Part shown: positions 31,514 to 40,593 of the stretch, one piece after another
Layout of the letters: each line of letters starts with the position of its first letter
Numbering within the stretch: the first letter of the stretch is position 1
DNA from: Nocardia rosealba
GTDB taxonomy: Bacteria; Actinomycetota; Actinomycetes; Mycobacteriales; Mycobacteriaceae
DNA length: 64,000 nt
Direction of reading: 5' to 3'
NCBI RefSeq assembly: GCF_020216065.1
Contig: NZ_JAIWNA010000007.1
Span: 248,001 to 312,000, forward strand
The notes under the pieces: generated by a model
What the model was told of the DNA's origin: nothing
What the model saw: the letters and a program-made list of their open reading frames with translations, nothing else
Database searches by the model: none
Position numbers and translations under genes: made by a program

Positions 31514-34500
31514 ATGGCTACCGAAGGATTCGTCCGTCGCCCACGGATCGCGCCGCCGCGCGCGCCGGGTGGCGAGGTGGCACTCACCGCGCCACCCGAA
31601 GTGCCGCGCGCGCTGCCCGCGCCGTTGATGATGAAGATCATGCCGGTAGTCATGATCGTCGCGGTGATCGGCATGATCGCGATGATGGCGACCATGGGCC
31701 GCAATATGCTCGCCAACCCCATGTCGATGATGTTCCCGATGATGATGATCATGTCGATGGCGGGCATGATGGCCGGCGTTCGCGGTGGCGGCGGCAAGCG
31801 CGCCGTCGAACTGAACGAGGAGCGCAAGGACTACTTCCGCTACCTCGACCAGGTGCGCAAGGACGTTCGACGCACCGGCGGCAAACAGCTCGAGGCGCTC
31901 GGCTGGAGTCACCCGGAGCCCGCGGACCTGCCCTCGCTGATCGGCGGCCGCCGGATGTGGGAACGCCGACCCGCCGACCCCGACTTCGGGCACGTCCGCG
32001 TCGGTGTCGGCAGCCACCGGCTCGCCACCAAACTGGCCCGCCCCGAGACCGGTCCACTCGAAGACCTGGAACCCGTCTCCACCGTTGCCCTTCGCCGCTT
32101 CGTCCGCACCCACTCCGTGGTGCACGAGCTGCCGACCGCGGTGTCGTTGCGCGCCTTCCCGGCCATCAATATCGCAGGCCCCACCGAGGACTCGCGGATG
32201 CTTGTGCGCTCCATGCTGATGGAGCTGGCCACCTTCCACGGTCCCGATCACCTGGCCGTCGCCATCGTCTGCGCAGACCCGGATGGGCCGTGGGCATGGG
32301 CGAAGTGGCTGCCGCACCTGCAACACCCGAACCAGCGCGACGGCCTTGGTTCGGCCCGGATGATGTACACCTCGCTCGGTGAGCTCGAGACCGCGCTCGC
32401 CTCGGAGCTGATGGAACGCGGCCGCTTCATGCGCAATCCGCAACCGACTCAGGGCCGGTTGCACCTGGTCGTCATCATCGACGACGGGTACGTCAGCGGC
32501 AACGAACGCCTCATCAGCGAATCCGGCCTCGACTCGGTGACCGTTCTCGACCTCACCGCCCCGGAGAACGGCTTGGCCGCGCGCCGCGGTCTGCAACTGG
32601 TCGCCGAGGCGGGCGAGGTGTCGGCGCGCAGCGCCTCCGGTGTGGAGAAGTTCGCCACCGCGGACACCGTGAGCCCGGCCGAAGCCGAGTCCTTCGCCCG
32701 CACCCTGGCCAGGTACCGACTGGCCACGGCGGCCCAGATCGTGAGCCTAGGGGAGGGGACCACCGCCGATCCGGGCCTGATGGCGTTGCTCAAGATCCCC
32801 GACGCCGCCCAGATCGACCCGTCGAAGGTATGGCGTCCGCGTACAGCTCGCGAACGTCTTCGGGTGCCCATCGGCATCACCCCCGACGGCACCCCCGTCG
32901 AGATCGATATCAAGGAATCCGCCGAGAACGGTATGGGCCCGCACGGTCTGTGCATCGGCGCCACCGGTTCCGGCAAGTCGGAATTCCTTCGCACACTGGT
33001 GCTTTCGCTGGTCACCACGCATTCGCCGGACGCGCTGAACCTGGTGCTCGTCGACTTCAAGGGTGGCGCCACCTTCCTCGGTCTCGACTCGCTGCCGCAC
33101 GTGGCGGCGGTTATCACCAACCTCGAGGAAGAACTCTCGCTGGTCGACCGCATGAAGGACGCGCTGGCCGGTGAGATGAACCGCCGCCAGGAGCTGCTGC
33201 GTTCGGCGGGCAACTACGCCAACGTCACCGACTACGAAAAGGCCAGGGCCGCAGGCGTTCCACTCGACCCGCTACCCGCGCTGTTCGTGGTCGTCGACGA
33301 GTTCTCCGAATTGCTCTCGCAGAAACCGGATTTCGCGGAACTGTTCGTGATGATCGGCCGACTCGGCCGCTCGCTGCACGTGCATCTGCTGCTGGCCTCG
33401 CAGCGGCTCGAGGAGAACAAACTGCGCGGCCTGGAGTCGCACCTGTCCTACCGGATCGGTCTTCGCACGTTCTCGGCCAACGAGTCGCGCGCGGTGCTCG
33501 GCATCACCGACGCCTACCACCTGCCGAGCGTGCCCGGCGCGGGCTACCTGAAAAGCGATGCGTCCGAACCGCTTCGGTTCAACGCGAGCTATGTGTCCGG
33601 CCCGTACGTCGCACCGGCGGGCACTGTCGTCGACGACGACGGCGCCCCGGTCGGCAGGCAGCGCCTGGTGGAATTCACCGCCGCGCCGGTCGAGGTCACC
33701 GAGGCGGCAGCCGACGAGGCAGACGAGCCGGCCCAGCGTGCCAGGCCGGAACTGCCGCCGCCACCGCCGAGCGGCGCTGTCGCAGGCGAGGAGGGCATCC
33801 CGGACTCGCTGCTCGACGTCGTCGTCAAGCGGCTCACCGGTCACGGCCGCCCCGCCCACGAGGTGTGGTTGCCGCCGCTGGAGGAGTCTCCCACCGCCGA
33901 CATGCTGCTACCCGACCCCGACTGGCGTTCGCCGGTGAACCGGCACGGCCAGCTGTGGATGCCGATCGGCGTGGTCGACAAGCCCTACGAGCAGCGCCGC
34001 GATGTGCTCACCATCAGCCTCGCGGGCGCCCAGGGCAATGTGGCCGTGGTCGGTGGTCCGCAGTCGGGCAAGTCGACGACCCTGCGCACCATCATCATGG
34101 CCGCCGCCGCGACCCACACCCCCGAACAGGTGCAGTTCTACTGCCTCGACTTCGGTGGCGGCAGCATGGCGGGCCTGGTCGGCGTCCCGCATGTCGGCTC
34201 GGTCGCCGGTCGCCTCGACGGCGACCGGGTGCGCCGCACCGTCGCCGAACTCACCTCGCTCATGCGCCAGCGTGAGGAGCGCTTCGCCGAACTCGGCATC
34301 GAATCCATGGCCGAGTTCCGCAGGCGCAAGTTCTCCGCTCTCGAGGCCCGCCAGATCAACGGGACCAAGGCCCCGGCAGGCGACCCGCTCGCCGCCGACC
34401 TGTTCGGCGACGTGTTCCTCGTCATCGACGGCTGGAGCGCCATCCGCGAGGAGTTCGAGGTACTCGAACCGCAGATCAACGCCATTGCCACCCAGGGTCT

Positions 34501-35578
34501 TTCCTTCGGCATCCACCTGATGATTGGTGCGTCGCGCTGGGCCGAGATCCGCCCGGTCGTCAAGGATCAGATCGGTACCCGGCTCGAGCTGCGCCTCGGT
34601 GACCCCGGCGACTCGGAGATGAATCGCCGTACCGCCCACCAGGTTCCGGTCGGCAGGCCGGGCCGCGGTCTCACGCCGGAACAGCTGCACATGCTGATCG
34701 CGTTGCCCCGCTTGGATTCCGACTCCGATCCCACGACCATTGCCGACGGTGTCACCCGGGCCCGCGAGGAACTCACGACCCTCTATCAGGGCAGGCGGGC
34801 CCCGGAAGTGCGCATGCTGCCGCTGAGCGTGCCCCGCGACCAGGTGGTCGCCGCCGCCAAGGCCGAGGGCGTGCACCTGGACCGCAGCAAGATCGTCGTG
34901 GGTCTTGGCGAGTCCGAATTGCAGCCGCTGGTGCTGGATTTCGCTGTGGAACCGCACTTCATGGCCTTCGCCGACGTGGAATGCGGCAAGACCACGCTGC
35001 TGCGCAATATCGTGATGAGCATCGCCGAACAGTCCACCGCCGACGAGGCGCGGGTGATCCTCATCGACTACCGACGCACCATGCTCGGCGTGCTCGACGG
35101 CGACCAGCTCGCCGGATATTCCACGTCGTCACAGACCTGCGGGCCGATGATCTCGGAGGTGGCGGGCTATCTCAGCAAACGCATCCCCGGCTCCGACATC
35201 ACCCAGCAGCAGCTGCGTGATCGCAGCTGGTGGTCGGGCCCGGAGATCTACGTCGTGGTCGACGACTACGACATGGTCGTCACCGGATCGACGAACCCGT
35301 TCTCCCCACTACTCGAGTACCTGCCCCAGGCGCGCGACATCGGCCTGCACCTGATCGTGGCGCGCCGCATCGGTGGCGCTTCCCGCGCGCTCTTCGATTC
35401 GGTACTCGGCGGAATGAAGAACATGTCGGTGCAAACGCTCATCATGAGCGGCTCACGCGAGGAAGGAAAACTGGTCGGCGACGTACGCCCGAGCAAGATG
35501 CCACCCGGTCGAGGCACCCTCGTCTCGCGCAGTCTCGGCATCGAACTCGTACAGATCGCCGACCTGCCACCGCTCTGA
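31514..35578 (+). CDS. eccC: ESX motor ATPase EccC, three FtsK/SpoIIIE-type domains
   Basis: The product is a single-chain EccC of 1,354 residues (EccCa and EccCb fused). Two membrane helices near residues 38-90 are very methionine-rich. Nucleotide sites: GATGSGKS at 482-489 with VVVDEFSEL later; GGPQSGKS at 847-854 with LVIDGWSAI; and a third degenerate P-loop around K1159 (DVECGKT) with VVVDDYDMV. EccC recognises Esx C-termini and powers export. Start ATG 31514 follows AAAGGAACC. Confidence 0.96.
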   Translation: MATEGFVRRPRIAPPRAPGGEVALTAPPEVPRALPAPLMMKIMPVVMIVAVIGMIAMMATMGRNMLANPMSMMFPMMMIMSMAGMMAGVRGGGGKRAVELNEERKDYFRYLDQVRKDVRRTGGKQLEALGWSHPEPADLPSLIGGRRMWERRPADPDFGHVRVGVGSHRLATKLARPETGPLEDLEPVSTVALRRFVRTHSVVHELPTAVSLRAFPAINIAGPTEDSRMLVRSMLMELATFHGPDHLAVAIVCADPDGPWAWAKWLPHLQHPNQRDGLGSARMMYTSLGELETALASELMERGRFMRNPQPTQGRLHLVVIIDDGYVSGNERLISESGLDSVTVLDLTAPENGLAARRGLQLVAEAGEVSARSASGVEKFATADTVSPAEAESFARTLARYRLATAAQIVSLGEGTTADPGLMALLKIPDAAQIDPSKVWRPRTARERLRVPIGITPDGTPVEIDIKESAENGMGPHGLCIGATGSGKSEFLRTLVLSLVTTHSPDALNLVLVDFKGGATFLGLDSLPHVAAVITNLEEELSLVDRMKDALAGEMNRRQELLRSAGNYANVTDYEKARAAGVPLDPLPALFVVVDEFSELLSQKPDFAELFVMIGRLGRSLHVHLLLASQRLEENKLRGLESHLSYRIGLRTFSANESRAVLGITDAYHLPSVPGAGYLKSDASEPLRFNASYVSGPYVAPAGTVVDDDGAPVGRQRLVEFTAAPVEVTEAAADEADEPAQRARPELPPPPPSGAVAGEEGIPDSLLDVVVKRLTGHGRPAHEVWLPPLEESPTADMLLPDPDWRSPVNRHGQLWMPIGVVDKPYEQRRDVLTISLAGAQGNVAVVGGPQSGKSTTLRTIIMAAAATHTPEQVQFYCLDFGGGSMAGLVGVPHVGSVAGRLDGDRVRRTVAELTSLMRQREERFAELGIESMAEFRRRKFSALEARQINGTKAPAGDPLAADLFGDVFLVIDGWSAIREEFEVLEPQINAIATQGLSFGIHLMIGASRWAEIRPVVKDQIGTRLELRLGDPGDSEMNRRTAHQVPVGRPGRGLTPEQLHMLIALPRLDSDSDPTTIADGVTRAREELTTLYQGRRAPEVRMLPLSVPRDQVVAAAKAEGVHLDRSKIVVGLGESELQPLVLDFAVEPHFMAFADVECGKTTLLRNIVMSIAEQSTADEARVILIDYRRTMLGVLDGDQLAGYSTSSQTCGPMISEVAGYLSKRIPGSDITQQQLRDRSWWSGPEIYVVVDDYDMVVTGSTNPFSPLLEYLPQARDIGLHLIVARRIGGASRALFDSVLGGMKNMSVQTLIMSGSREEGKLVGDVRPSKMPPGRGTLVSRSLGIELVQIADLPPL

Positions 35579-35611
35579 TCGAACCCCCACCCGGGCAGCA
35601 GATGAAATCTT

Positions 35612-35640
35612 CTGCCACACACTATGTTACGGCTGATAAT
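35612..35640 (+). promoter_or_regulatory. Candidate promoter CTGCCA-17-GATAAT
   Basis: The -35-like CTGCCA (35612-35617) and -10-like GATAAT (35635-35640) are separated by 17 bases, 70 bases ahead of an EspH-like gene and after eccC. This matches sigma-70 consensus at 4/6 and 5/6 positions. Confidence 0.5.
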
Positions 35641-35710
35641 CGCGGTATCGTCGCCGTGAAACGCTGTGCGTAACAGCGCTCGGGTGGGGAATCGAAGGGG
35701 AGCAGTATCG

Positions 35711-36061
35711 ATGTCAGCACAAGGGGGGTCGGCGTCGCACGCCGATGTGTTCTTCGCGTTGTCTCGCACGGGGGCGATCGAGGTTCGCACCACCGAACAG
35801 GGACTGCCGCTGGGAATCACCATCGAAGCCGACGAATTGCGTCGTGCGCCTGGTGAGCTGGCCGCCGAGGTATTGCGGTTGTGCAAGCAGTCGGCCGATC
35901 GCGCGGCTTTGGCGCGCCGAGCCGAGCTGTCGGCTGCCGGTGTGAGCTCCGACGTGCTCACGTCGTTGGGTCTGCCCACTCCGGAGTCGGTGGCCGCCGC
36001 GGAGGTCGTTGCCGAGCAGGACTACGACACCGAGCCGGACAGCTGGCTGCGGTCGGTGTGA
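35711..36061 (+). CDS. EspH/EspD-like protein, second copy
   Basis: This 116-residue protein shares GAIEVRTTEQGLPLGI, LAAEVLRLCKQSA and the EQDYDTEPDSWLRSV tail with the product of 17584. ATG 35711 is chosen for AAGGGGAG (35695-35702). It is followed 25 bases later by an EspA-like gene; the YbaB-like and EspC-like genes usual in this module are absent here. It likely assists that EspA-like partner. Confidence 0.7.
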   Translation: MSAQGGSASHADVFFALSRTGAIEVRTTEQGLPLGITIEADELRRAPGELAAEVLRLCKQSADRAALARRAELSAAGVSSDVLTSLGLPTPESVAAAEVVAEQDYDTEPDSWLRSV

Positions 36062-36086
36062 TCAGAAATCGCTAGGAGAGATTGTC

Positions 36087-37346
36087 ATGAATACGGTAGC
36101 TACCGAGCCTTCGGCCATGGAGCTGTTGCGTGCGAGCGCGATCGGACCGGCGCTCGATCTCCCGGTGAGTTCGGCGCTCGCGAACATGGGAGTGCCCACC
36201 CTGCCGCAACTTCCGGCGTTGCCTGCACTGCCGGATCTGCCCGCGCTGCCCCTGATCGATATGTCGGCTCTCGTCCAACCGCTCACCGACCTGGCCGCTG
36301 GTTTCGGCACCGGGCAGATCGGGACCGGCACGGCTTTCGATCCCACCGAGGCGTTGTCGAACGCGGGCACCATCTTGCAGACGGCGCTGGAAGTCGGGGT
36401 GAGCGCCTTACAGACGCTCATGCAGGAATGGGAAGGCGAGGGCGCCGACGCGGCGTCTTCGAAAGCGCAAGCCGTGCAGCAGAATTCGACGGAGGTCGCC
36501 GCGCAGAGCGCCGAACAGAAGTCGGTGGTCACCCAGGCGGCCGCCTCGGTGGCCAAAGGGCTGGCGCAGCTGACAGCCATCACTGCGAGGTTCATCGCCA
36601 CCGCGACCGCCGCGGCTCCGCTGGCGGCCACACCGGGTGGTCAGGTGGCGCTGCTCGGTCTCGCAGCCGAGGCCGGCGCCGAGGCGCTGGCGGTCGTCGC
36701 GCAGACGCGTGCGGAGATGACCGCCCACACCGCGTCGATGAACGCGGCAGGCACCAAAGTGGATGTGACGAGCGCACCCTCCGGTATGGATTCCTCGAAC
36801 ATGCTCTCGCAGCTGTCCAGCCTCATCACGCCGCTGCTCTCGTTGGCGACGACCGCATCCGAACAGCTCACCTCCGCGTTGACCGGCGAGACGACCACCG
36901 ACACGAACAACGTGGAAGATGTCGCACTGGAACAGGATGCGAATATCGGTGCATCGGCCGGTGGCCTCGGTGGGGGAGCCGGCGGTGGCGTCGGAGGTAT
37001 CGGCGCGGTGAGTGCGGTCGCACCGGCTCTCGGGGCGTGGTCCGGTGGACGTGGGTCCACCGGTGGCGCCACCACCACGGGCGCCGCTACCGAGGCCACT
37101 GCCAGCGCGTCGAGCGGTGGTCGTGGCGCGGTCACCGGTGGGCCCGGCATGCTGCCGCTCGGTCAGGGCATGGCCAACGCCGCCCGGGCGGGCGACGCGA
37201 GCAGCGGTCTGGACGTGCGAACCAACCTGGTCACCGGCGAGCACGGTGACGAGGTCATCGGCGATATCGCCGATACGGCCCAGCCGGTGGTCGGTGCGGC
37301 GGCGCAACGCGCACCGCGATCGGGGCAGGTCGACCTTTCGGTCTGA
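36087..37346 (+). CDS. EspA/EspE-like ESX effector, second copy
   Basis: The product is 419 residues: MELLRASAIGPALDLPV opening, LPxLP-rich segment, long Ala-rich helical core, Gly-rich part and LVTGEHGDEVIG tail followed by PVVGA. ATG 36087 follows AGGAGAG. It is the closest in plan to the product of 18670. With no neighbouring EspC-like gene, it may share an EspC from another module, which is inference. Confidence 0.72.
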   Translation: MNTVATEPSAMELLRASAIGPALDLPVSSALANMGVPTLPQLPALPALPDLPALPLIDMSALVQPLTDLAAGFGTGQIGTGTAFDPTEALSNAGTILQTALEVGVSALQTLMQEWEGEGADAASSKAQAVQQNSTEVAAQSAEQKSVVTQAAASVAKGLAQLTAITARFIATATAAAPLAATPGGQVALLGLAAEAGAEALAVVAQTRAEMTAHTASMNAAGTKVDVTSAPSGMDSSNMLSQLSSLITPLLSLATTASEQLTSALTGETTTDTNNVEDVALEQDANIGASAGGLGGGAGGGVGGIGAVSAVAPALGAWSGGRGSTGGATTTGAATEATASASSGGRGAVTGGPGMLPLGQGMANAARAGDASSGLDVRTNLVTGEHGDEVIGDIADTAQPVVGAAAQRAPRSGQVDLSV

Positions 37347-37361
37347 CAATCGCGATGCGAT

Positions 37362-37394
37362 GGTTCGCAGCACCTCGAGCGGGTGCTGCGAACC
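37362..37394. terminator. Bidirectional hairpin after EspA-like copy 2
   Basis: A perfect 13-base stem GGTTCGCAGCACC / GGTGCTGCGAACC encloses a seven-base loop, between convergent genes ending at 37346 (+) and 37402 (-). Confidence 0.8.
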
Positions 37395-37401
37395 GGATCG
37401 T

Positions 37402-37791
37402 CTAGAAGTAGGCAGTGATGGCCGCGTCGTAGATCTCGTCGGCCAGATCGACATCCGCTGCCGGCTGATAGTTCCGCGCGCGAACATGTTCGACGAATTC
37501 ATCCGGAATCGCGAGATCGTAGCGGGTCAGATAGTGAATCGAATCGACCCGCCACAGCCACGTGCCGTCCGAGATCAACGACTGGCCACTCCTGATCGAC
37601 GTATTCGGGTCGAACAGGTCGACCACGCTACCCATGACGTCGAATACCGGCGTGGCAGCGACCATGTATTCGAGGATCCGGGCGCGATCTTCGAGCTGAT
37701 GCGTGGTGCGTGATTCACGCAGCGAGGGCAGGTCGTCATGACCACTCCGATACATTTCCCGGTAGATGCCGACCGGTTCGAGTTCCAGCAT
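37402..37791 (-). CDS. Uncharacterised small protein between Esp modules
   Basis: The product is 129 residues, soluble and acidic, with a WLWRVDSIHYLTRYDLAIP core and a C-terminal helix. ATG 37791 has AGGAAG (spacing about five); an upstream in-frame start at 37881 lacks a site. It is a lone minus-strand gene between two plus-strand Esp modules. Family not recognised. An immunity or accessory role is possible only from context. Confidence 0.65.
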   Translation of the reverse strand: MLELEPVGIYREMYRSGHDDLPSLRESRTTHQLEDRARILEYMVAATPVFDVMGSVVDLFDPNTSIRSGQSLISDGTWLWRVDSIHYLTRYDLAIPDEFVEHVRARNYQPAADVDLADEIYDAAITAYF

Positions 37792-38044
37792 GTGCTTCCT
37801 TTCAGGAGCAATTCCCCGATTTGCTTCCCGCAGCGGAGGCCGCGGCCCTCCGATCCTCGCGAAGTTCGTCGACGTGAGCATAGCGCGCGACGTTGTCGAA
37901 CCCGTTGTGTCAGTGCGGGTCCTGCATTTTCGGATCTACATTTCGAAGATCACAGGCGAGCCGCCGGAAGTTATATCAAAGGTTGCCCATTCGTCGCATT
38001 TGCGGAATGCTGTACGGAGCAAGATCTTTCAGGGGGGAAATCTC
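37792..38044. other. Divergent 253-base intergenic region
   Basis: This lies between the uncharacterised gene (-) and the third EspH-like gene (+). It contains an AT-rich stretch around AGTTATATCAAAGG and the AGGGGGG ribosome site of the EspH-like gene at 38031-38037. No clear promoter or palindrome was confirmed. Confidence 0.4.
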
Positions 38045-38401
38045 GTGGTTCAGTCAGATTCCGGTGTGCCGGAGGCCGATCCGGCGACCTTCACGGCGAC
38101 ATCCGCATCGGGGGCGATCGCGGTTCGCGCCACCGAACGCGGCCAGCCGCTGCGGTTGCGGATTCGCCAGGACGAACTCTACCGACAGCCCGACGACCTC
38201 GCCGCCGAGATCGTCGCGCTGTGCCGCCGCGCCGCCGACCGGGGTGCGCTGGCCAGGCGGGCGCAGCTGGAAGCCGCGGGAATGAGCGCGCAGTCGCTCG
38301 CCACCATCGGCGTTCCCACACGCGAACAGGTCGCGCGCGCGGAATTCGAGTACGAACAGCGATACGGTGCCGACCCGCAGATCTGGTCCCCGTCGAACTG
38401 A
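38045..38401 (+). CDS. EspH/EspD-like protein, third and most diverged copy
   Basis: This 118-residue protein starts at GTG 38045, seven bases after AGGGGGG. It keeps SGAIAVRATERGQPLRL and LAAEIVALCRRAA, but the tail has drifted to EQRYGADPQIW. It is first of a four-gene module (EspH-like, YbaB-like, EspC-like, EspA-like) matching 17584-20022. Probable helper for the downstream EspA-like substrate. Confidence 0.68.
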   Translation: MVQSDSGVPEADPATFTATSASGAIAVRATERGQPLRLRIRQDELYRQPDDLAAEIVALCRRAADRGALARRAQLEAAGMSAQSLATIGVPTREQVARAEFEYEQRYGADPQIWSPSN

Positions 38402-38412
38402 GGAGAGCGATC

Positions 38413-38712
38413 ATGGTCGGTTCGATGGACGAATTGATGGATCGGGTAATGCGCAAGGCATACCGGCTGCAGGATCTGAGCGATCAGCTCGCGGCGATCC
38501 GCGTGCGCGTCGGTGCCGCGGACGGAGCGGTGATCGTCGTGATGGACGGCACCGGCGCGCTGGTCGATCTCGAATTGACCGAGGACATTTCCGAACTGAC
38601 GGCCACCGAGTTCGAAACGGCGGTTGTCGCGGCGGCGGAGGCAGGCGCGAGACGCGCACTCGAACAACACAACCGGCTCGTGGCCGAATTCACCGAAGCG
38701 ACCACGTCCTGA
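38413..38712 (+). CDS. YbaB/EbfC-fold protein, EspL-like
   Basis: This 99-residue protein has the same length and pattern as the product of 17957: SMDELMDRVMRKAYRLQDL helix, VIVVMDGTGALVDLEL strands, C-terminal helix. AGGAGAG precedes ATG 38413 by a few bases after the previous stop. It lies between EspH-like and EspC-like genes. Confidence 0.75.
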   Translation: MVGSMDELMDRVMRKAYRLQDLSDQLAAIRVRVGAADGAVIVVMDGTGALVDLELTEDISELTATEFETAVVAAAEAGARRALEQHNRLVAEFTEATTS

Positions 38713-38752
38713 CGTTGCCGACTTTACTCATCCAAGCTCGAAGGAGAATTCA

Positions 38753-39064
38753 ATGAACCAGGTTTTGCAGACCTCACAGGCCGCGATCACCCAATTCGGC
38801 AGCGAGCACGCCGCTCTCGCCGGTCAGGTCGCGAGCGCAGGCGCGGGTGCGGCCGGCATGGTCGCCGCGGCGGTTCCGATCTTCGGCCTCATCGGCCAGG
38901 ACTTCCTCGCGTCGTTCGCGGTGGCCTCCGGCAACCACTTGAGCACCATCGGTGAGATCGCGGCCGTCCACGCCGCCACTTCGGCCGCGGCCGTCAGCGC
39001 AGCCGGTGCGTACCAGACCACCGAAGTCAGCTCCGCGGCCGATTTCAACACGGTTATGCCCTAG
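38753..39064 (+). CDS. EspC/EspF-like ESX substrate
   Basis: The product is 103 residues. ATG 38753 follows AAGGAGAATTCA, which rules out the longer frame. It contains the family core AAVPIFGLIGQDFLASFA and ends with an AYQTTE motif fitting the YxxxD/E export signal. The EspA-like gene begins three bases after its stop. Confidence 0.75.
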   Translation: MNQVLQTSQAAITQFGSEHAALAGQVASAGAGAAGMVAAAVPIFGLIGQDFLASFAVASGNHLSTIGEIAAVHAATSAAAVSAAGAYQTTEVSSAADFNTVMP

Positions 39065-39066
39065 CC

Positions 39067-40548
39067 ATGGCGACTGAAGACAGCGCGCCCGCGGAAGGGA
39101 TGGTCGCAGATCCTGCCGCGGCCACCCAAACCGCCGAGGGCGAGACACAGCAGACCGTTGAGGAGATCATCCGCGAGCTGCTCGAAGCCCACGGTCTGGG
39201 ATCGCTGCTCGACATGTCGGTGCCGGACGCGCTCAGCTCGTTGCAGCTTCCGCAGCTGCCCGATCTGTCCTCCGTGGCCGAGGCGGCCTCCTCGATTCCC
39301 CTGTCGAGCCTGATCGAGCCGGTGCTGGAAATGGCGTCCGCGTTCGGCAGCGGTGATACCGGTGGTAGCTCGGGCGGCGGTTCCACCGGCGGTTCAGGCG
39401 GCGGTTCGAGCAGCTCTCCGACCTCGGCACTGTCCGGTATCACCGACACGCTCTCGACGGTGGTCGATCTGGCCAAAGACGCGCTGTCGGCGGCGACCGC
39501 GCTCTGGGAGGGCACCGGCGCCGATGCCGCGGCGACCAAGTCCACCGAGGTCGCGCAGAACACCACCGATACCGCCGCCCAGGCGGAGAAGATGAACCAG
39601 CTGGTGGCGGCGGGCGCTGCCGATGTCAGCACCGGCGTGGCCGAAATCAACGCCGTCATCGCACGTTTCGTCGCGGGGATCACCGCGCTCGCACCGATGC
39701 TGTGGACCCCGTGGGGTCAGGCCGCCGCGATCGCGCTGGCCAACGAGAGCATCGCCGAGGGCGGCGCGATCGTCGCGAAAACCCAAGCGGCGCTCACCAC
39801 CAAGGCCGGCGAAATGACCGCTGCCGGCCAGAAGATCGCCGTCACCGAGGCGCCCAACATCATCTCCGGGCTGACCACCGCACTCAACGTGGCAACACCC
39901 CTGATGAGCATGGCCTCGACCGGCGTGGAGGCACTGTCGGGCCTGGCGAGCAGCGCCACCAGCGCGGTCAGCGAGGGTGTCGACGCGGCGACCGAAGCGG
40001 CATCGACCGGCGCCGATGTCATGAGCACCCTGACCGACGCGGCCACCCAGCTCGGTGAAACGGTGTCCTCCGAGCTCGCCGAAGCCAACAGCCTCACCGA
40101 GAACCTCGGTGCCACCACAGGTTCCGAAGACGGCAGTGCCGCACTGTCCACCGACCCGAGCTCCGCCTCGGCCGGTGCCGGTGGTGGAGGCGGCGGAATG
40201 GGTATGGTCGGCATGGGTGGCATGGGCGGACTCGGCGGCATGCCACCGAGCAGCTCCCCACTCAGCAGCACCCCGCTCGCCGGTCGGCAGAGTATCGACG
40301 TGGCAGCAACCGGCCAGGCCGCGGACTCCGCGCGCCAGACAACGGCCGGTGCACCGGGCGGTATGGTTCCCGGCGCTGGCGCGGCCCGTCGCGCGGGTGA
40401 CGCCGGAACGCACGACCCCGAGCGCACCGGGTTGGTCGCCGGTTCACACGGCGACGAGCTCGTCGGTGCTGTGAGCGGTACGTCGATGCCGGTGATCGGC
40501 GCGGACGAGGAGACGTTCGACGAATCGTCGGGAAGTTTGGTGGTCTGA
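39067..40548 (+). CDS. EspA/EspE-like ESX effector, third copy
   Basis: The product is 493 residues with a longer N-terminus before IRELLEAHGLGSLLDM, then LPQLP-rich, Gly/Ser-rich and long Ala-rich helical parts. A Gly/Met-rich segment and the LVAGSHGDELVG tail with PVIGA finish it. It is the most diverged of three paralogues. Expected to be exported with the EspC-like protein encoded three bases upstream. Confidence 0.72.
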   Translation: MATEDSAPAEGMVADPAAATQTAEGETQQTVEEIIRELLEAHGLGSLLDMSVPDALSSLQLPQLPDLSSVAEAASSIPLSSLIEPVLEMASAFGSGDTGGSSGGGSTGGSGGGSSSSPTSALSGITDTLSTVVDLAKDALSAATALWEGTGADAAATKSTEVAQNTTDTAAQAEKMNQLVAAGAADVSTGVAEINAVIARFVAGITALAPMLWTPWGQAAAIALANESIAEGGAIVAKTQAALTTKAGEMTAAGQKIAVTEAPNIISGLTTALNVATPLMSMASTGVEALSGLASSATSAVSEGVDAATEAASTGADVMSTLTDAATQLGETVSSELAEANSLTENLGATTGSEDGSAALSTDPSSASAGAGGGGGGMGMVGMGGMGGLGGMPPSSSPLSSTPLAGRQSIDVAATGQAADSARQTTAGAPGGMVPGAGAARRAGDAGTHDPERTGLVAGSHGDELVGAVSGTSMPVIGADEETFDESSGSLVV

Positions 40549-40588
40549 CCCGGGCGCCCGGAAACACTTCGCGGTGTCCGGGCACCCG
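40549..40588. terminator. Imperfect hairpin between convergent genes
   Basis: GGGCGCCCGGAAACAC pairs imperfectly with GTGTCCGGGCACCC around TTCGCG. It separates the EspA-like gene (+) from the minus-strand toxin cassette. Confidence 0.6.
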
Positions 40589-40593
40589 GTCGG

